A stretch of DNA of 41,591 bases from JBBDIP01 sp040880305 (GTDB lineage Bacteria; Bacillota; Sulfobacillia; Fermentithermobacillales; Fermentithermobacillaceae), in assembly GCA_040880305.1 (NCBI GenBank), contig JBBDIP010000013.1, positions 1-41,591 of the forward strand, read 5' to 3'. The position numbers and the translations under genes are program-made. Position 1 is the stretch's first letter, and every line of letters begins with the position of its first letter. The notes beneath the pieces are model-generated. The model had not been told where the DNA came from. It saw only the letters and a program-made list of their open reading frames with translations, and made no database searches. Shown here in pieces: positions 37,223 to 41,591 of the stretch.

Positions 37223-38653
37223 GTGCCGCCGGTGGATGTACTGCGTTCCCTCATATCAGTGCTTGAGGCTGTCGACCAGGGCATTCACGTTGTCGACGAG
37301 AGCGGCGTGACCGTGGTGTACAATCGCGCGGCGTCGGAGATGGACGGACTATCCGAATCCGAGGTGGTCGGCCGCCGCCTGCTTGAAGTATTTCCTTCGC
37401 TTGACCAGGACTCCAGTACCCTCATCCGGGTGCTCAGGACAGGCGTCCCACAATCCGTGAAGCAGCAGACCTTCACCAACTACAAGGGCAAGAAGATCAC
37501 AACGGTCAACTTCACCAACCCCGTCACCTTTGATGGAAAGGTAGTTGGCGCTTGCGAGATCTCCACCGACATTACCCGCGTGAAGGAGATGGCCGAAAGG
37601 ATTGTCGACCTGCAGCGGAAGCTGAAGGACAAGGACTCGAGGCCTGGAGCCGCTGCTCAAAGGCGGCTATACCGCGTCGACGACATCGTGGGGGAATCGA
37701 CCCCGATGAAAGAAGTCAAGGCCAGGGCGCTGCAGGTGGCTCGGGGAGGGGCCAGCGTCATGGTGTGGGGCGAGACCGGCACCGGCAAGGAGCTGCTGGT
37801 GCAGGCGATCCATTCCGCCTCGTCACGGGGAAGAGGCCCGTTCGTCCCGCAGAACAGCGCAGCCCTCCCTGAGAGCCTGCTTGAAGGCCTGGTTTTCGGC
37901 ACTGTGCGGGGAGGCTTTACCGGTTCGTTGGACCGCCCCGGCCTCCTGGAAATCGCTTCCGGCGGCACTTTGTACCTCGACGAGATAGACTCCATGCCTC
38001 TCGGCCTGCAAGCCAAGTTGCTGCGGGTCATCCAGGACAAGCAGGTGAGGAGGCTGGGCGACACCAAGGAGCGGCCGGTCGACGTGCGGATCGTGGCCTC
38101 TACCAGCATGAAGCCTTCTGAGGCCGTGAAGGCCGGACTCTTGCGCGCCGACCTTTACTACAGACTTTCTGTAGTCGAAATCGGCCTGCCGCCGCTGCGG
38201 GAAAGGCGCGAGGACATACCGCTGCTCTGCGACCATTTCCTCCAGAAGCACGCCGGGGCAGGCGCTGCACGGTCTGTATCGCCCCAGGTCATGGCCTCTT
38301 TTTTGGCCTACGAGTGGCCCGGGAATGTTCGCGAGATGGAGCATGCCATTGAAGGCAGCCTCACGCTGGCCAGGGGCCCTGTCGTGGGAGTGGATGACCT
38401 ACCGGGGGCGGTCAGGGGGATCCTGGCGACCGCGTCCATGTTCAGGCAAGAAAGCAGGACTTCGTCCGACCGGCTCCCTCACGCGGGTCGCCGGCTCAAG
38501 GATTCCCTGCGCGACCGCGAAAGGGACGCCATTGAGTTGGCCCTGCTGGAAGGAAGATCCGTCGCCGGCGCGTCCAGGGTCCTGGGCATTCCTCGGCAGA
38601 CACTGCAGTATAGGATGAAGGTTTTGGGAATCCGTGGCACGGGTCTTGCTTAG
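37223..38653 (+). CDS. Sigma-54-dependent activator (PAS-AAA-Fis), RocR-like
   Basis: 476 residues. Order: PAS sensor (about 8-115, LEAVDQGIHVVDESGVTVVYN), short coiled linker, AAA+ domain with Walker A GETGTGKELL (about 188-197) and Walker B GTLYLDEIDSM (about 249-259), arginine-finger region, C-terminal Fis-type HTH (RDAIELALLEG...GASRVLGIPRQTLQYRM, about 435-470). Such proteins remodel sigma-54 polymerase using ATP. The GAFTGA loop that contacts sigma-54 reads GGFTGS here (230-235). GTG 37223 is listed; GTG 37232 with AAAGG 11 bases upstream is possible. The gene's end overlaps a consensus sigma-54 promoter for kdd, so it very likely controls lysine fermentation. Confidence 0.92.
   Translation: MPPVDVLRSLISVLEAVDQGIHVVDESGVTVVYNRAASEMDGLSESEVVGRRLLEVFPSLDQDSSTLIRVLRTGVPQSVKQQTFTNYKGKKITTVNFTNPVTFDGKVVGACEISTDITRVKEMAERIVDLQRKLKDKDSRPGAAAQRRLYRVDDIVGESTPMKEVKARALQVARGGASVMVWGETGTGKELLVQAIHSASSRGRGPFVPQNSAALPESLLEGLVFGTVRGGFTGSLDRPGLLEIASGGTLYLDEIDSMPLGLQAKLLRVIQDKQVRRLGDTKERPVDVRIVASTSMKPSEAVKAGLLRADLYYRLSVVEIGLPPLRERREDIPLLCDHFLQKHAGAGAARSVSPQVMASFLAYEWPGNVREMEHAIEGSLTLARGPVVGVDDLPGAVRGILATASMFRQESRTSSDRLPHAGRRLKDSLRDRERDAIELALLEGRSVAGASRVLGIPRQTLQYRMKVLGIRGTGLA
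38635..38650 (+). promoter_or_regulatory. Sigma-54 (-24/-12) promoter of kdd-kamA-kamB
   Basis: TGGCACGGGTCTTGCT matches the consensus TGGCACrnnnnTTGCw at every specified position, with GG and GC 12 bases apart. It overlaps the last codons of the activator gene; predicted transcription start about 38661, just before the kdd ribosome site at 38670. Confidence 0.88.
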
Positions 38654-38681
38654 ATCCGAGGTGAGAACCGGAGGTGGATCT

Positions 38682-39782
38682 ATGTCGCTATCGCAGAAGA
38701 TGTTCAAAACCGGATGCCCCTACGGCGCCCACAGGGTGCTGGAGCCAGCGGGCGTACTGCCGCAGGCAGCCTGGAAGATAGATAGTTCGACCGAGATATA
38801 CGACAACGAGATGCTGGTCGACGTCAGGACCCTCAACATCGACGCCGCCAGTTTCAAGCAGATACTCTCTACCTGCCCAAAGGGTCTCTCGGAGAAAGAG
38901 CAGGAGGACTTCGTGGCAGCCACCGTCCTTGACATAGTCGCCAAGCGGGGCAAGATGCACAACCCGGTCACCGGGTCCGGCGGCATGCTGCTGGGGACGG
39001 TGAGACAGTTCGGTCCCAAAGCCCCCCGCAAGGACGGCGCTAAGGAGGGCGACCTCATTGCCACGCTGGTATCCCTGTCGCTCACCCCGCTCCGCATCAC
39101 CCGTATCAAGGGAGTCTACCTGGATAAGGATCAGATCGACGTGGAAGGGACCGCCGTGGTGTTCGAGTCGGGGCCGTTCGCCGTCATCCCGCCCGACCTG
39201 GGTGAGAGGCTGGCCCTCGCCCTGCTGGACGTCGCGGGCGCTCCGGCTCAGGCTGCACGTCTGGTAAAGCCGGGCGACTCGGTGCTGGTCCTCGGGGCAG
39301 GGGGCAAATCAGGGCTCATATGCAGCGCGGTTGCCAAACGGAACGCGGGCCCCAAGGGGCGGGTCATCGGCCTTGCCCACGGAAGGGCCTCGTCCGAAAG
39401 GGCCAAGACGCTGGGCGCGGCCGACGTCGTGATAGCCGCCGACGCCACCGACGGCCTGGCCACGATGGAGGCGGCGATGCAGGCAAATGGCGGCAACAAG
39501 GTCGACGTTTGCATCAACTGCGTCAACATCCCCGGCACCGAGATGGCTTCCATACTCTCTACCAGGGACGGAGGCAAAGTCTACTTCTTCTCAATGGCTA
39601 CCAGTTTCACGGCGGCTGCCTTGGGCGCGGAGGGCGCAGGCGCCGACGTGGAGCTCATCATTGGAAACGGTTACGCGACTGACCACGCCAAGACCGCCGT
39701 GGAACTGCTGCGGGCGGACCCCAAACTGAGGTCCATACTCGAAAGCATGTTTCCTGCCGATCCTTTAGCTTCGAGGAGGTAG
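38682..39782 (+). CDS. kdd: L-erythro-3,5-diaminohexanoate dehydrogenase
   Basis: 366 residues. NAD(P)-dependent oxidative deamination of 3,5-diaminohexanoate in the anaerobic lysine fermentation pathway. Begins with CPYGAHRVLEPAGVLPQAAWK, the family signature, then YDNEMLVDVRTLNIDAASF, and a Rossmann domain with VLGAGGKSGLICSAVA (about residues 203-218). ATG 38682 is fixed by GGAGGT (38670-38675) and by the sigma-54 promoter, which would start transcription after the longer frame's start at 38634. First gene of the kam operon; kamA follows after 11 bases. The kce, kal and aminomutase genes are not in the window. Confidence 0.94.
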   Translation: MSLSQKMFKTGCPYGAHRVLEPAGVLPQAAWKIDSSTEIYDNEMLVDVRTLNIDAASFKQILSTCPKGLSEKEQEDFVAATVLDIVAKRGKMHNPVTGSGGMLLGTVRQFGPKAPRKDGAKEGDLIATLVSLSLTPLRITRIKGVYLDKDQIDVEGTAVVFESGPFAVIPPDLGERLALALLDVAGAPAQAARLVKPGDSVLVLGAGGKSGLICSAVAKRNAGPKGRVIGLAHGRASSERAKTLGAADVVIAADATDGLATMEAAMQANGGNKVDVCINCVNIPGTEMASILSTRDGGKVYFFSMATSFTAAALGAEGAGADVELIIGNGYATDHAKTAVELLRADPKLRSILESMFPADPLASRR

Positions 39783-39793
39783 AGATAAAGACC

Positions 39794-41056
39794 ATGGGCT
39801 GGAAAGACATCTCGCTTTGGAAAGACGTGACAGATGCCCAGTGGAACGATTGGCGCTGGCAGTGGACCCATCGCATCGAGAGCGCAGAGGCCCTATCGCA
39901 GGTCATCCCTCTAAGCGAAGAGGCGGCGACCGGGATCGAAAAGGCCCTTACGCGGGTGCGGATGGCCATAACCCCCTACTACGCCAGCCTCATTGACCCA
40001 AACGACGTGAACTGCCCGGTGAGATTGCAGGCCGTCCCGCGGGGCTTTGAAGCCGAGGTCAAGCCCTGGGAGTCCGTGGACCCGCTTGACGAAGAAGCTG
40101 ACTCCCCGGTCGAAGGTGTGGTCCACCGGTATCCCGACAGAGTGTTGTTCCTGGTCACCGAGCTGTGTTCCATGTACTGCCGCCACTGCACCCGGCGCAG
40201 GGTAGTGGGAGTGACAGACGCCGTCGCCTCAGACGAGAGGTTGGAGCAGGGCTTCGAGTACATCCGCGCCCACAAGGAGGTCCGGGACGTCCTGATCTCG
40301 GGCGGCGACCCCTTGACACTCACCGATGACCAGTTGGAGCGCATCGTGCGCAAAGTGCGCGAGATCCCCCACGTGGAGATAATCCGCATCGGCAGCCGGA
40401 TCCCGGTGGTGATGCCGCAGCGCGTGACCAACGAACTTGCTGCAATGCTGGCCAAATATCACCCGATCTACCTGAACACCCATTTCAACCATCCCAAGGA
40501 GGTGACGCCCGAGTCAACGGCGGCGTGCGCCATCCTGGCGGACCACGGCATCCCCCTGGGCAACCAGAGCGTCCTGCTGCGCGGCGTCAACAACTGCCCG
40601 GTAGTGATGAAAGACCTGGTACGGGCTCTAACTAGGATCCGGGTCAAGCCGTACTACATCTACCAGTGCGATCTCACGTGGGGCCTGGACCACTTCAGGA
40701 CGACCGTCTCCGAAGGGCTCGAGATCATGGAGTCCCTGCGCGGTCACACCACCGGTTTCTCGGTGCCGACATACGTAGTGGACGCTCCGGGAGGCGGAGG
40801 CAAGATCCCGCTGAACCCGTCCTACATCCTGACCATGGGTGAGGGCACTGTAGTGGTCCGCAACTACGAGGGCGTGATATCCGCTTACCGCGAGCCCAGA
40901 TACGATCCAGGCGAGAAGTACGGCGAGGACGGCAAGTGCGCCTTGTGCGGCGGCGATCACAAGGAGGGGCTTGGCGTTGCAGGCCTTCTAGCAGGCAGTA
41001 AGGTGAGCCTGATACCGGTCGGCAATAAGCGGCTTGAAAGGCGCAAGACGAGGTGA
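39794..41056 (+). CDS. kamA: L-lysine 2,3-aminomutase
   Basis: 420 residues, normal length about 416. Radical SAM, PLP-dependent conversion of L-lysine to beta-lysine, first step of lysine fermentation. N-terminal WKDISLWKDVTDAQWNDWRWQ, radical SAM cluster CSMYCRHC (about residues 125-132), LISGGDPLTLTD, PLP lysine in PGGGGKIPLNP (about residue 337), and the C-terminal CALCGG element that can bind zinc. ATG start 13 bases after AGGAGGT, a longish spacing. Being next to kdd argues for a catabolic role rather than osmolyte (acetyl-beta-lysine) synthesis. Confidence 0.96.
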   Translation: MGWKDISLWKDVTDAQWNDWRWQWTHRIESAEALSQVIPLSEEAATGIEKALTRVRMAITPYYASLIDPNDVNCPVRLQAVPRGFEAEVKPWESVDPLDEEADSPVEGVVHRYPDRVLFLVTELCSMYCRHCTRRRVVGVTDAVASDERLEQGFEYIRAHKEVRDVLISGGDPLTLTDDQLERIVRKVREIPHVEIIRIGSRIPVVMPQRVTNELAAMLAKYHPIYLNTHFNHPKEVTPESTAACAILADHGIPLGNQSVLLRGVNNCPVVMKDLVRALTRIRVKPYYIYQCDLTWGLDHFRTTVSEGLEIMESLRGHTTGFSVPTYVVDAPGGGGKIPLNPSYILTMGEGTVVVRNYEGVISAYREPRYDPGEKYGEDGKCALCGGDHKEGLGVAGLLAGSKVSLIPVGNKRLERRKTR

Positions 41057-41060
41057 AGCG

Positions 41061-41591
41061 ATGAATCTGGCTGACCTTGTGGCGCGAAGCGGCGTGAGGT
41101 CGGTCGCGGTCGTTGGCACAGCAAAGAACGTGGGCAAGACCGTGACAATGAACTACCTGGCGCATGAGCTGTCGGCGAAGGGGCTGTCCGTCGGGCTGGT
41201 ATCCAGCGGGCGGGACGGCGAGAACACCGATTCCTTCACCGGCGAGCCCAAACCGTCGGTAGTGCCGCCCGAGGGTTCCTGGGTCGCCACCGCTGAAGGC
41301 GTGCTGGGCGAAGCGGGCGGGCTCATGGAAATAGCCGACGTATCCGAGAGGCCCGGCCTTCTGGGCCGCTTGGTGCTGGGCAGGGTCAGGGAGCCGTCGC
41401 CGCTGGAGCTTGTCGGACCTGGCAACGCGCGCGAGCTTGCCGGCGTGGTCCGCGCCCTGCAATCGATGGGGGCGAACATAGTGCTGGTCGACGGCGCCCT
41501 GGACAGGGTGGCAGCCGCGAGCCCCAGGGTAACAGAGGCAACTATTTTGGCTACCGGCGCGGCGTCCGACGCCAATCTGGGCCTCATCGCG
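41061..41591 (+). CDS. kamB: P-loop protein, probable KamB (lysine 5,6-aminomutase reactivase subunit), truncated by window edge
   Basis: 177 residues visible, open at the window end. Begins MNLADLVARSGVRSVAVVG followed by a Walker A loop GTAKNVGKT (about residues 19-27), suggesting nucleotide binding; later VLVDGALDRVAAASP resembles a Walker B strand and following loop. ATG 41061 with GAGGTG upstream, 4 bases after kamA. In lysine-fermenting bacteria kamA is followed by kamB and the MutS-like kamC, which keep the cobalamin-dependent lysine 5,6-aminomutase active. The name rests on this context plus the P-loop; direct family recognition is moderate. Confidence 0.65.
   Translation, partial: MNLADLVARSGVRSVAVVGTAKNVGKTVTMNYLAHELSAKGLSVGLVSSGRDGENTDSFTGEPKPSVVPPEGSWVATAEGVLGEAGGLMEIADVSERPGLLGRLVLGRVREPSPLELVGPGNARELAGVVRALQSMGANIVLVDGALDRVAAASPRVTEATILATGAASDANLGLIA

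Noticed and set aside
39774..39796. ATA 39785 as the kamA start
   Set aside because: It is closer to the ribosome site than ATG 39794, but spacing of 4-5 bases is short and the ATG gives the family N-terminus.
1..41591. CRISPR arrays, insertion sequences, prophage genes
   Set aside because: Looked for regular spaced repeats, transposase motifs, terminal inverted repeats and phage genes; none seen.

Overview
The window reads as the chromosome of a GC-rich, endospore-forming, anaerobic Bacillota (Clostridia-like) bacterium, on the flank of the replication origin. The case rests on gene order and content. The mnmG-rsmG-noc-soj-spo0J, rpsF-ssb-rpsR-yybS-rplI-dnaB and tadA-SRP RNA-dnaX-ybaB-recR-yaaL-bofA blocks are classic origin-proximal Firmicutes synteny. 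Sporulation-linked genes (yyaC, the LonC-type protease, bofA), a SCIFF ranthipeptide pair and a lysine-fermentation cluster point to a clostridial spore former. No insertion sequence, prophage or CRISPR array is visible, and nearly all genes lie on the plus strand.

Layout. 1-3912: the 3' end of mnmG, rsmG, a noc homologue that has lost the CTP-binding motifs, soj/parA, spo0J/parB and a perfect parS site. 3958-11216: alanine racemase, an M23 endopeptidase plus bactofilin pair, a phosphoribosyltransferase, yyaC convergent with a UPF0180 gene, then a run of poorly known envelope genes (TPR anchor, membrane-tethered beta-propeller, small membrane protein, CvpA family) and a DUF951 protein. 11233-17292: a sigma-A promoter and leader, rpsF-ssb-rpsR (all UUG starts), yybS, rplI, lonC, dnaB. 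17375-20266: an FAD enzyme, then six tRNA genes (four serine isoacceptors and two arginine) surrounding tadA. 20294-24148: large SRP RNA, dnaX, ybaB, recR, a terminator, yaaL, bofA.

24162-31168: a LysM-M23 protein divergent from the SCIFF peptide and its radical SAM maturase, a second large TM-LysM-G5-M23 protein, murA, and an HtrA protease. 31200-37120: a class A penicillin-binding protein divergent from speE-speB-argS; the ArgS lacks both histidines of the HIGH motif. 37223-41591: a sigma-54-dependent activator whose last codons overlap a consensus -24/-12 promoter that drives kdd-kamA-kamB (lysine fermentation); the window ends inside the kamB-like gene.

How the genes work together: chromosome partitioning and replication (noc, soj, spo0J, parS, ssb, dnaB, dnaX, recR), translation (tRNAs, tadA, S6, S18, L9, argS, SRP RNA), cell-wall building and remodelling (alr, murA, PBP, three M23 enzymes, bactofilin), sporulation checkpoints (yyaC, lonC, bofA), polyamine synthesis (speE, speB) and sigma-54-switched lysine catabolism. 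Two genes (cvpA-like, htrA) have excellent Shine-Dalgarno sequences placed in front of ACG and ATA codons rather than ATG/GTG/TTG.
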